DNA from: Enterococcus hulanensis
GTDB lineage: Bacteria; Bacillota; Bacilli; Lactobacillales; Enterococcaceae
DNA length: 64,000 bases
Assembly (NCBI RefSeq): GCF_005405485.1
Contig: NZ_BJED01000010.1
Location: 111,475-175,474 of the forward strand
Direction: 5' to 3'
Shown: positions 30,529 to 37,423 of the stretch, one piece after another
How positions within the stretch are numbered: the stretch's first letter is position 1
Layout of the letters: every line of letters starts with the position of its first letter
Made by a program: the position numbers and the translations under genes
The notes under the pieces: generated by a model
What the model was told of the DNA's origin: nothing
Databases searched by the model: none
Seen by the model: only the letters and a program-made list of their open reading frames with translations

Positions 30529-30555
30529 ATCAATGTGATCTATTCTTTTCTTTTT
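30523..30555 (+). terminator. Terminator of rpoE, overlapping its stop codon
   Basis: GAATAGATCA pairs with TGATCTATTC across a 3-base loop, followed by TTTTCTTTTT. The TAG stop is part of the first arm. Confidence 0.85.
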
Positions 30556-30653
30556 GTCCTTTTTCTGTTTATATTTCACAAGCGCTTCCTTTGATTCTTT
30601 TCTAAGAAACACGATAGTATGAATTTAGAAAGAAAAACAGGAAGGTGAACAGG

Positions 30654-31913
30654 ATGGAAAAAGTACCAGAAATCAAAATCAAATTAACCGATGTAACAGA
30701 ACGCTTAGACGAAGGCTATCTGCTGCTGTCGGAATTACGTAAAGAAGCTGACGCGCCAGTTGTTAAAGCACGCTTATTAAACAAGGAAGTAATTGCTGTT
30801 TACGGTAAAGAGGCAGCAAAAAAATTCTATGATCCCCGAAACTTTAAACGTGAAGGTGCAATGCCAAAGGTTGTCTTAAAGACCTTGTTTGGAGAAGAGG
30901 GTGTTCAAACTCTGGATGGCAAGGCGCATGAGCACAGAAAAACTACTTTTATGAATTTAATGACACCAAAACGAATGGATGAATACCATCGGATATTGGA
31001 TAAAAATTTAGCACAAAAACTAGATCAGCAACACGGCGAGTTTGAATTGTTTGATCTTTCCAAGGACGTATTGTTCCGTTCAATTTGTGATTGGGCCGGT
31101 ATTGATTTGTCCGAAATGGGCAAGGAAGAAATCGATCAGCTGGCTGAATATCAAATTTCGATGATTAGTTCAGCTGTAACTAATCCAGCGACTCATATTA
31201 AAGGAATTGAAAATCGCAAAAAATCAGAAAATTGGGCACAATCATTGATTGAACATGCGCGAACAAATCCAGTCGCTGGAAAAGAGGACATCGCGCTCTA
31301 CGCTTTTGCCAACGCAACTGATGATAATGGTGAGCTATTGCCGATTGACGTGGCCGCTGTTGAACTATTGAATGTGATTCGACCAACTGTTGCTTTGACT
31401 GTCTGGATCGCTCTAATGGGCCATGCGCTGTTCAGCAGACCAGATATCTATCAACGGCTTCATGCGGAGTTTGATAAATTGCAGGATTCATTTATTCAAG
31501 AAATGCGCCGCTATTACCCATTTTTCCCGATGCTTCCAGCTTTTGCGAAGCAGGATGTGGAAATTGACGGCTATTTGATACCTAAAGATAGCTGGGTAGT
31601 ACTAGATCTTTACGGAACAAATCATGATAAGCGGACGATAGAAACACCAGAAGTATTCCGAATTTCACGTTACCATGGCAAGGAAAAACATATTTCTTAT
31701 GATGAGGAATATGAAATGATCGCACAAGGCGGCGGAAAATTTGAAGCGATGCATCGCTGTGCGGGAGAGTGGATCACCTTACACACCTTGCGAGTATTTT
31801 CTGATCAACTGGTCAATAAGTATCAATTTTCAGTACCGAAGCAAGACTGGGAGATTCCGATGAATCAATTCCCAACATATCCAAAAAGCAAAGCACTATT
31901 GATCAAGGAATAA
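30654..31913 (+). CDS. Cytochrome P450, CYP152-type fatty acid peroxygenase
   Basis: This 419-residue P450 has the heme-cysteine loop GKFEAMHRCAGEWIT (Cys369) and the NVIRPTVALTVW helix, in which an Arg-Pro replaces the usual acid-alcohol pair. That Arg-Pro pair is the hallmark of CYP152 enzymes (P450 BSbeta, SPalpha), which use hydrogen peroxide to hydroxylate or decarboxylate fatty acids without a redox partner. No ferredoxin or reductase gene is adjacent, which agrees. The ATG at 30654 follows GGAAGG. It stands alone between two terminators. Confidence 0.88.
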   Translation: MEKVPEIKIKLTDVTERLDEGYLLLSELRKEADAPVVKARLLNKEVIAVYGKEAAKKFYDPRNFKREGAMPKVVLKTLFGEEGVQTLDGKAHEHRKTTFMNLMTPKRMDEYHRILDKNLAQKLDQQHGEFELFDLSKDVLFRSICDWAGIDLSEMGKEEIDQLAEYQISMISSAVTNPATHIKGIENRKKSENWAQSLIEHARTNPVAGKEDIALYAFANATDDNGELLPIDVAAVELLNVIRPTVALTVWIALMGHALFSRPDIYQRLHAEFDKLQDSFIQEMRRYYPFFPMLPAFAKQDVEIDGYLIPKDSWVVLDLYGTNHDKRTIETPEVFRISRYHGKEKHISYDEEYEMIAQGGGKFEAMHRCAGEWITLHTLRVFSDQLVNKYQFSVPKQDWEIPMNQFPTYPKSKALLIKE

Positions 31914-31918
31914 TTAAA

Positions 31919-31966
31919 GAACCTCTCTAAGTAGGAGAATACCTATTTAGAGAGGTTCTTCATTTT
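31919..31966 (+). terminator. Terminator after P450 gene
   Basis: A 12-bp stem GAACCTCTCTAA with TTAGAGAGGTTC, an inner TAGG/CCTA pair, then TTCATTTT. Confidence 0.88.
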
Positions 31967-32054
31967 AGTCTTCGAAGAGTAGGGCTGAAACAAAATTGAT
32001 AAGTACCAGCTAAAAAAGTATAATAGCTTTTATGGAGATATTCTAATTGAATCG

Positions 32055-32087
32055 AAAAAAAGACACTCCTCAATAAAGAGAAGCGTC
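32055..32087 (-). terminator. Terminator of the disrupted tRNA gene
   Basis: Read on the minus strand, GACGCTTCTC pairs with GAGGAGTGTC (two G-U pairs) and is followed by TTTTTTT. It starts 7 bases after the tRNA 3' end and so marks the chromosomal side of the junction. Confidence 0.75.
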
Positions 32088-32094
32088 GAAAGTA

Positions 32095-32117
32095 TGCGCC
32101 CTGAGGGAATCGAACCC
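32095..32117 (-). other. tRNA 3'-end remnant: attachment half-site of an integrated element
   Basis: The minus strand reads GGGTTCGATTCCC then TCAGGGCGCA: a T-loop (TTCGATT), three bp of T-stem, the 3' half of an acceptor stem and the discriminator A, without CCA. The rest of the T-stem does not pair (CA opposite TC) and no anticodon or D arm lies upstream, so only the last 23 bases of a tRNA remain. The acceptor implies a tRNA beginning GCGCCCT, possibly an Arg tRNA. The element lies to the right. Confidence 0.7.
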
Positions 32118-32550
32118 GTTTCAACAATCGGAAAAATAACAGAAATTTTCAATAATTTTCAAAACGCTTTAACAGCAGTACATCCGCTACTATTCCAATT
32201 CAACTAATTCAACTTGAATTGAATAGGTTTGAAACGAATGGTGGGGATTGAATAAAAAAATATGCGAGTCAAAGTTGATTGATGTAAAAGTAGTCTGGCT
32301 ATTATAATACCTTTTTATGTTTGATAAATAATGATGTAGGATATCCAAAAGCAAGCTGATTTACCTTCTAAGGGACTTTAGAACCAATCATAAACAAGAA
32401 GTTCTAAGTAGGTATATTATGTGCTTAAATTAACAAACAGAGCTGTTTAAATACAAATATGAGTTCCATAGATAAAAGACGTTCTTATAGAATGTCTTTT
32501 TTTTGATTTCAAAGTATAAACACAAATTTTGATTGAAAAGAGGAGTAAAT
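32118..32550. other. Non-coding start of the accessory region
   Basis: No gene is seen. It holds a 13-bp inverted repeat with one bulged base (32190-32203 with 32214-32226, arms CTATTCCAATTCAA and TTGAATTGAATAG) and a terminator-like hairpin at 32473-32504. The 5' part is AT-rich, as is usual beside phage-type attachment sites. Confidence 0.5.
32473..32504 (+). terminator. Terminator/attenuator before element gene
   Basis: AAAAGAC(G)TTC pairs with GAA(T)GTCTTTT and is followed by TTTT. No gene lies directly upstream, so it may attenuate the element transcript. Confidence 0.6.
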
Positions 32551-32901
32551 TTGAAATTAACGAAAATCAAAGTAAGAAATGAATGGGTCGGTAAAGTATT
32601 TATTCTAGGAACACAGTTCAAAGAAGCACCAAAAGAAGTGAATGGTGTTCTTGGAAGCTATGTAAAATTTTACGGTGATTCCGAAAAACATGGCGCATTA
32701 CCGATCGTAGTTAACAAAAGTGCTGCAACGTTACCAGAAGGTGAGGTTGAAGTTGAGTTCGAGGAAGCTTATTTGGTTCCTGATAAAGTTCAAATTACAA
32801 GTCGAGAAACGAATGATGATGGTCGAATGACTAATTCAGTGAATGGTTATTTAGATTTCTCGCTTTATTTATCTGGTATGACAGTGAAGGAGGGAGTGTA
32901 G
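32551..32901 (+). CDS. Small conjugative-element protein (possibly DUF961/YdcP-like)
   Basis: This 116-residue protein starts at a TTG behind AGAGGAG. It is predicted soluble and beta-rich, with no catalytic motif. Position and size match the first of the two small YdcP/DUF961-type proteins that open Tn916-like elements (ICEBs1 HelP is a helicase processivity factor of this family). The sequence resemblance I can see is weak, so the family is uncertain. Its stop overlaps the start region of the broken gene that follows. Confidence 0.45.
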   Translation: MKLTKIKVRNEWVGKVFILGTQFKEAPKEVNGVLGSYVKFYGDSEKHGALPIVVNKSAATLPEGEVEVEFEEAYLVPDKVQITSRETNDDGRMTNSVNGYLDFSLYLSGMTVKEGV

Positions 32902-33317
32902 ATAGGGTTTCAAAATTCAAGGACAATAACAACATTACAGAAGTTTTAGACATTGAAAGCTTAGGAGCGATTCGCTTTAGTTCACTGGAAGACAAAGTGT
33001 TAGGCTTTGACGAAGAGACACGGCAAAGTACAGGCGAGATCACGAAAAAAAGAGCAGAGCTGGTTTTTGGAGACAAAAGGAAGATTTCAAGTCGAGTAAC
33101 ATTTCCACCAACAGCTGAGATTGAATGATTCAAATGGCATGATGCAGTCGAGTTAGTAAATCCAGAATTTCATCTAACTTACATCGCAGCTCAGGATGGG
33201 AACCGAGAGTATTATGAGTTGGATACCTATGCTGAGGGTTTGAAGAAAGTAGCTGGTCAAAAAGAAACGGTCCATTCAACTCACTCTCTTGAAGGTGAGA
33301 AGAACAAAAAACAGTAA
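32898..33317 (+). pseudogene. Interrupted DUF961/YdcP-like gene of a Tn916-type element
   Basis: One reading frame continues from about 32898 to the TAA at 33315-33317 and is broken only by a TGA at 33126-33128. The part before it contains SSLEDKVLGFDEETRQSTGEI and ends VTFPPTAEIE; the part after begins FKWHDAVELVNPEFHLTYI. VLGFDE-TRQSTG and ELVNP are features I associate with the DUF961 proteins of Tn916-like elements. No start codon is seen in frame behind the good AAGGAGGG, so the start is damaged too. It is a decayed element gene. Confidence 0.65.
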
Positions 33318-33376
33318 CGAACATCTAAGTATGACAAAAACTAGCCGCTGCTGATAATAAAAGGGAGAGTGAAGAC

Positions 33377-33529
33377 TTGAGAGGATTATTTTCATATAAA
33401 GGAAAGAAAATCCGAATGTACTATCAGTATTTGAATGCTTGGTACACATTTTTCTTTTCGATCCCTGATAATTTGAAAAAAGGAATATTCACTGTTTATG
33501 GTTGCTCTGTTTTAGATGCTAAACAATAA
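33377..33529 (+). CDS. 50-residue protein of element remnant
   Basis: A short ORF with a TTG start behind AGGGAGAG. The product is rich in aromatic residues (KIRMYYQYLNAWYTFFFS). Small proteins of this size and position occur in Tn916-like elements; I do not recognise a function. It is missed by length-filtered gene calling. Confidence 0.45.
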   Translation: MRGLFSYKGKKIRMYYQYLNAWYTFFFSIPDNLKKGIFTVYGCSVLDAKQ

Positions 33530-33536
33530 GGGCGTA

Positions 33537-33668
33537 CTAATTCAAAATAGTACTTAGGTCAAGGGCAACTTGTTTAGCTGCTTGATTTAATCCAACTTCT
33601 CTATTAAGAACCTTTTCTACAACGATTACTCGTTCTTCAGCACTGATCTTTCTTCATCTTTTTCCCAT
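33537..33668 (-). pseudogene. IS3-type transposase orfA fragment
   Basis: The minus strand reads ATG GGA AAA AGA TGA, then continues in frame as RKISAEERVIVVEKVLNRE and QAAKQVALDLSTIL to a TAG. This looks like the N-terminal helix-turn-helix of an IS3/IS150-type OrfA, with a stop at codon 5 and the rest missing. No orfB is present. Confidence 0.5.
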
Positions 33669-33676
33669 AATAGATA

Positions 33677-33718
33677 CCCCTAACTAAGACTTAATAATTT
33701 CTTTGTCCTAGTTAGGGG
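33677..33718. repeat. 14-bp inverted repeat beside IS fragment
   Basis: CCCCTAACTAAGAC and GTCCTAGTTAGGGG (one mismatch) are 14 bases apart, directly upstream of the OrfA fragment. It may be the promoter region or end of the lost IS, or a terminator. Confidence 0.5.
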
Positions 33719-33853
33719 GAGCGTATCAATAGGTGCAACCCTATTAGAGAGTTTTTTCCTTTGAGATTTTCAACTAACAGTTGAGAAGTTGGACTTGTTT
33801 GCTTATTTGAATAGAAGCTGTTTAGTTTAATTATCTATCAGGTTCTCATACAA

Positions 33854-35356
33854 TTAACTAGCTTTTTTTCCATCAATTAAATTATTAAATGCTGCAGTTA
33901 GTTCTTTTAAATCATTATTGGTTAAATTAGGACTGATATAAATAATTGGAATGCCGCGGTCAGTCTGATTTTTAGTTTTTGTTGAGGTTATGATTAAATC
34001 TGGAATAATGGTTTTATCGCTACCTAAAGTACTAAAAATGGATAGGCGATAGAAAGGACCGAAGAGAGATAGTAAATATGATTTCAATAATTTTTCTATT
34101 GTAATAGGAAGATCCGTTTCTAACTGTAAAATAATTTTTGGATTAAAGTCTACGGGATCTCCTAAAAGAGTGTACATCTCAACCATTCGTAATAAAAGAT
34201 AATCATGGGAAGAGGTGAAAAAGTCATCTTTTTTCTGTAACCCTTTTAATCGTTTTTCCATCTCTTTTTTTAGAAAAGGGAAATTGTCATCCAAATATTC
34301 CTGATAATCATATCCAGAGATTGGTACAGTATAGTTTGGAAATAGGATACTCTTTAGTAATGAACTCATAAGCAAACTAATCGCTAATTCTTGGTTTTCT
34401 GTTGTGGTCTGATTGAATTCTGGAAAACTCGAAATAATTAATTTCAACTTCTCATTTATTTGAGAATTAGTATTTTGATGAAAATAAAGCATTCGTGAAT
34501 ATACATCTTTTACTGTATAGAACCGTACGCTTGTGAGTAATAAAAGGAGAAAATAAATAAACTCATCTCTTGAAAAATTGTGAATTTTATTGAGCTTTTG
34601 CATAAATTTGTCCCCATCAAATGGAGAAGAAGAACCGAACAAAAAGCGAACTAATTCTTCAGAAAAATCAGGAAGCATTTTCATTGAAATCCTACAGCCG
34701 ATAGAATCTCGTATTACATTGATTGCCAAAATGTAACTCCACTGGTGAGTAATAATATCATTGATGTTTCCATATCTTGAAAATGTTTGGTTAATAAATG
34801 TGGAAATTTGTTCTTCCGATAAATCATTGAACGGCCATACGGTCCCCCTATAGATATACCAAAAAAAAATATATGTAAAAAAACGAATGGCAGGTTCTGA
34901 TCCAGTTATGTGAATGATCCCTTTATTAATATGAAAAGATAAATCGATATGTTTTGTATGTTTATTAAATTTCTTAAGCATTCTCCGAATGGTCATAGGG
35001 TCAGCATAATGTTCATTGGCGAATTCATTTAATGAAATTTTGTTTTTTAATAGTAGTTGTTGTAATAAGTCAAATGAAAGAGATTTATGAACAATCGAAA
35101 TGAGCATGGCTTGATAATCCTCTTTATCGCCATTAAAAAAATAACCTCTACCATTTTCGTGTTGAATCAAATCATGAGCAGTTATATTTTTAGCATTTTC
35201 TTTTAAAAGATCGCAGTACTTGATAATGGTATTTCTACTTTTTCTACAGCATTGCTGCAGTTCCACAGTAGTCAACCAAGATCTATTCATAAATAATGTT
35301 CGTAGAAGAGAAAGTTCTAATTGGGTCTCTGAACTAAGTAATTGATTAATAAACAA
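33854..35356 (-). CDS. Mga/EbpR-like transcriptional regulator
   Basis: This 500-residue protein has the layout of Mga-family virulence regulators (Mga, AtxA, EbpR): two N-terminal helix-turn-helix regions (about 10-60 with TTVELQQCCRKSRNTIIKY, and about 110-135), a central PRD-like helical region, and a C-terminal EIIB-like domain (about 430-490). EbpR activates a pilus operon in E. faecalis, and a pilus operon lies just across the invertible cassette here. The TTG start follows GGAAGG. The only good promoter in front of it lies inside the cassette and points at it in the present orientation. Confidence 0.8.
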   Translation of the reverse strand: MFINQLLSSETQLELSLLRTLFMNRSWLTTVELQQCCRKSRNTIIKYCDLLKENAKNITAHDLIQHENGRGYFFNGDKEDYQAMLISIVHKSLSFDLLQQLLLKNKISLNEFANEHYADPMTIRRMLKKFNKHTKHIDLSFHINKGIIHITGSEPAIRFFTYIFFWYIYRGTVWPFNDLSEEQISTFINQTFSRYGNINDIITHQWSYILAINVIRDSIGCRISMKMLPDFSEELVRFLFGSSSPFDGDKFMQKLNKIHNFSRDEFIYFLLLLLTSVRFYTVKDVYSRMLYFHQNTNSQINEKLKLIISSFPEFNQTTTENQELAISLLMSSLLKSILFPNYTVPISGYDYQEYLDDNFPFLKKEMEKRLKGLQKKDDFFTSSHDYLLLRMVEMYTLLGDPVDFNPKIILQLETDLPITIEKLLKSYLLSLFGPFYRLSIFSTLGSDKTIIPDLIITSTKTKNQTDRGIPIIYISPNLTNNDLKELTAAFNNLIDGKKAS

Positions 35357-35525
35357 AAAAAAACACCTTCCTTTTTTAAATAAAAGGATAAGGTATTTCT
35401 AAATTTAATTCAATTAGCTCTACACAAAATGTGGTAGTTTTTTGCCCAAAACATGTTATATAAATAACGGAAAAAAATGATAAAGTTAAGTAACGAAAAA
35501 TAAATTGATGAATCTATTTTTCTTT

Positions 35526-35546
35526 TTTTTAGTACAAACAAGAAAT
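35526..35546 (-). repeat. Left inverted repeat / core site of cassette 1
   Basis: Its 21 bases are the exact reverse complement of 37130-37150. It contains the recombinase-arm half AAACAAGAAAT and the spacer TTAGTAC. The outer arm (T-rich, 35515-35525) is a degenerate copy. Confidence 0.75.
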
Positions 35547-35602
35547 ATTTGGAAAACGATCAAAAAAAACGAAGGCTATTTAAGAATAACTCTGAAATTT
35601 CT

Positions 35603-35626
35603 AATTACATTGTAATCAATGTAATT
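35603..35626. repeat. Operator-like palindrome over promoter
   Basis: AATTACATTG and CAATGTAATT (perfect 10-bp arms, 4-base centre TAAT) overlap the -10 region of the leftward promoter. Confidence 0.6.
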
Positions 35627-35637
35627 CATATAGTCAA
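35609..35637 (-). promoter_or_regulatory. Outward promoter of cassette 1
   Basis: On the minus strand TTGACT, exactly 17 bases, TACAAT: a near-consensus sigma-A promoter, with RNA start near 35602. It points left through the left repeat into the Mga-like regulator gene. After inversion it would point at the pilus operon. Confidence 0.72.
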
Positions 35638-35739
35638 TATTTTTTTGGGGGAGCTCAAAAAATATTATTATGCGATATCAAATGGTTTTTTACGTTTATT
35701 AATTCAGGAAATAAGTTAATAAAATGTTTATTACGAAAA

Positions 35740-35757
35740 CCGTCTAAATAGCCGTCA
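35740..35757 (+). repeat. Upstream arm-type repeat pair, cassette 1
   Basis: CCGTC at 35740 and CCGTCA at 35752, a 12-base step, just before the recombinase ribosome binding site. This matches the pair at 61430. Confidence 0.6.
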
Positions 35758-35776
35758 AGAAACAGGAGGAAAAACG

Positions 35777-36892
35777 TTGGTTCGCCGTGGAGAAAATATT
35801 TATAAAAGAAAAGATGGACGTTGGGAAGGCCGTTATAAAAAAGGACGAAGGGAAGATGGGAAAATTGTCTATGGATACATATATGGGAAAAATTATCAGA
35901 GTGTAAAGGACTCGCTCCCTCTCTATAAATCCAAGTATAACAACACTAAAGAAGTAAAAGGCGAATTATCTATTAATTTGGAAGAATGGTTGTATCATTG
36001 GCTATCACAAAATAAAAATATGATAAAAGAGTCTACCTATTCAGGATATAAATATAAAATCGACAAATATATATTACCAGTGATTGGTCATATTGAAATA
36101 AATAAACTAACTATTGAAGATCTAGAAAATATGATAATGACGTGGCAAGATTCGGGTTTGTCTTCGAGTTCTATACGTGTGGTATTTACAATTTTGCGTA
36201 GTAGCTTTTTGTTTGCTGTTAAAAAGAAATACTTAAACGAAAATATTTGTGATCATATAGACCTACCTTCGGAAAAAAGAAATAAGATTCGCTCATTAAC
36301 GTTGGTCGAACAAAAAATGTTAGAAAATGAAGCAAGAAAAAGTATGGATGGTTTGGGGTTTGCAGTAATTCTTTCTCTTCGTACAGGGTTGCGAATAGGA
36401 GAATTAGCTGCTTTAAAATGGGAGGATATAGACATGGAGGGAAACTATATCTATGTGTCTCATACAGTTCAAAGGATCCCAAAGCACAATGGAAAATCAA
36501 AAACAAAAATTATTTACTCAACGACTAAAACACAAACATCAATAAGAAAGATCCCAATGAGCGATGATGTAAAAAATTGGTTATTAAAGAGAAGTAACAC
36601 AAGCACACCTTACATTTTTTCTAACAATGATACACCTTGCGAGCCGAGATTGATTACATATCATTTTCATAAAATTAGAGAAAGAGCCGGCTTGAACAAT
36701 GTCCATTTCCATCAGTTGAGACATACTTTTGCGACAAGATGTTTAGAATCTAGAGCAGATATTGCTTCAGTAAGCTCTCTTCTGGGTCATTCATCAATAA
36801 AAATGACCCTTGACATTTACGCGGATACTATGATGGAAAATCGAGTTAAAGCTATTAAAAACATGGAAATGATGATTAAAACATCACTGTAA
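35777..36892 (+). CDS. Tyrosine recombinase of invertible cassette 1
   Basis: This 371-residue tyrosine recombinase has an N-terminal AP2-like arm-binding domain (about 1-50; RRGENIYKRKDGRWEGRYKK), a SAM-like core-binding domain (about 65-150) and a catalytic domain with Arg206 in TGLRIGELAAL, HQLRHTF, LGHSS and nucleophile Tyr348 in LDIYAD. The TTG start has AGGAGG 7 bases before it. The gene lies wholly between two inverted core sites, so it would invert itself together with the promoter. No excisionase gene is visible. It is a close paralogue of the gene at 61465. Confidence 0.92.
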   Translation: MVRRGENIYKRKDGRWEGRYKKGRREDGKIVYGYIYGKNYQSVKDSLPLYKSKYNNTKEVKGELSINLEEWLYHWLSQNKNMIKESTYSGYKYKIDKYILPVIGHIEINKLTIEDLENMIMTWQDSGLSSSSIRVVFTILRSSFLFAVKKKYLNENICDHIDLPSEKRNKIRSLTLVEQKMLENEARKSMDGLGFAVILSLRTGLRIGELAALKWEDIDMEGNYIYVSHTVQRIPKHNGKSKTKIIYSTTKTQTSIRKIPMSDDVKNWLLKRSNTSTPYIFSNNDTPCEPRLITYHFHKIRERAGLNNVHFHQLRHTFATRCLESRADIASVSSLLGHSSIKMTLDIYADTMMENRVKAIKNMEMMIKTSL

Positions 36893-36978
36893 TGAATAGT
36901 TCAGGGGTACAGCTATTTTTCTTTGTTTTAAAACCATTCAATCCCTAACTGTTAAATATTGAAAGTTCAAAAAAAGAG

Positions 36979-37036
36979 CTCATGAAAAAATGAAGCCAAA
37001 AGTGTAACTCCACTTTTGGCTTCATTTTTTTATGAG
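36979..37036 (+). terminator. Very strong terminator after recombinase 1
   Basis: A stem of over 25 bp: inner TGAAGCCAAAAGTG (36991) with its complement (37011-37024), continued outward by A/T runs and CTCAT/ATGAG. It isolates recombinase transcription from the pilus operon in this orientation. Confidence 0.9.
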
Positions 37037-37073
37037 TTTTTTTCTAATAGCCAAACTCAAATATGTCTATTAG

Positions 37074-37089
37074 CCGTCATAAACCGTCA
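37074..37089 (+). repeat. Downstream arm-type repeat pair, cassette 1
   Basis: CCGTCA at 37074 and 37084, a 10-base step. This matches the pair at 62745. Confidence 0.6.
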
Positions 37090-37129
37090 TTAGATTGAGA
37101 ATAAGTTGAATTATCAGTGCTATTGAAAC

Positions 37130-37158
37130 ATTTCTTGTTTGTACTAAAAACAAGAAAT
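37130..37158 (+). repeat. Right inverted repeat / complete core site of cassette 1
   Basis: Bases 37130-37150 are the exact inverse of 35526-35546. Here the site is complete: left arm TTCTTGTTT, 7-base asymmetric spacer GTACTAA, right arm AAACAAGAA, the standard form of a tyrosine-recombinase crossover site. Confidence 0.75.
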
Positions 37159-37164
37159 ATTTGA

Positions 37165-37194
37165 GAATATATCCACTTTGGTAAAGATATATTC
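37165..37194. repeat. 9-bp inverted repeat before pilus operon
   Basis: GAATATATC and GATATATTC, 12 bases apart, just outside the cassette. It is a possible regulator binding site. Confidence 0.4.
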
Positions 37195-37343
37195 ATCGTT
37201 AATCAATCTCATTTTACCACTAAAACGATAGGATTTAAACTTATTCAAATAATTCGATTTAGGCTAGTTGAGGAACAAGAAAATTTTCTAAATGTACTTT
37301 GTGGGAGGAGTGAAAACTATATTTAAGGCTGTTAAGGAAAAAC

Positions 37344-37363
37344 GTAATCTAATTTTAGATTAC
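37344..37363 (+). repeat. Leader hairpin before first pilin
   Basis: GTAATCTAA-TT-TTAGATTAC, perfect arms, 60 bases before the pilin start and followed by TTTATAAAA. It is a leader hairpin or an operator. The 230 bases between the cassette and the pilin otherwise hold no convincing promoter. Confidence 0.4.
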
Positions 37364-37423
37364 ATTTATAAAATTGATTTTGGGCTTATTTACTAATTAA
37401 GAGGAGACGGGGGAAATATATAA

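Larger units (their letters stand above)
35357..35776. other. Regulatory left end of invertible cassette 1
   Basis: There is no gene in this 420-bp AT-rich stretch. It holds the regulator leader (35357-35525), the left core site, the leftward promoter with its palindrome, and the upstream arm-type pair, each listed separately. Confidence 0.7.

Noticed and set aside
30288..30533. 81-codon minus-strand frame of mostly serine
   Set aside because: It is the antisense shadow of the Asp/Glu tail of rpoE.
35526..37158. Cassette 1 as a small integrative element with attL/attR
   Set aside because: Integration would leave direct core repeats; these are inverted with an asymmetric spacer. It is kept only as the alternative to test.
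37310..37396. 28-codon GTG frame directly before the first pilin, next to a GGGAGGA sequence
   Set aside because: The Shine-Dalgarno-like bases touch the GTG with no spacing and no other start fits, so a leader peptide is not supported.
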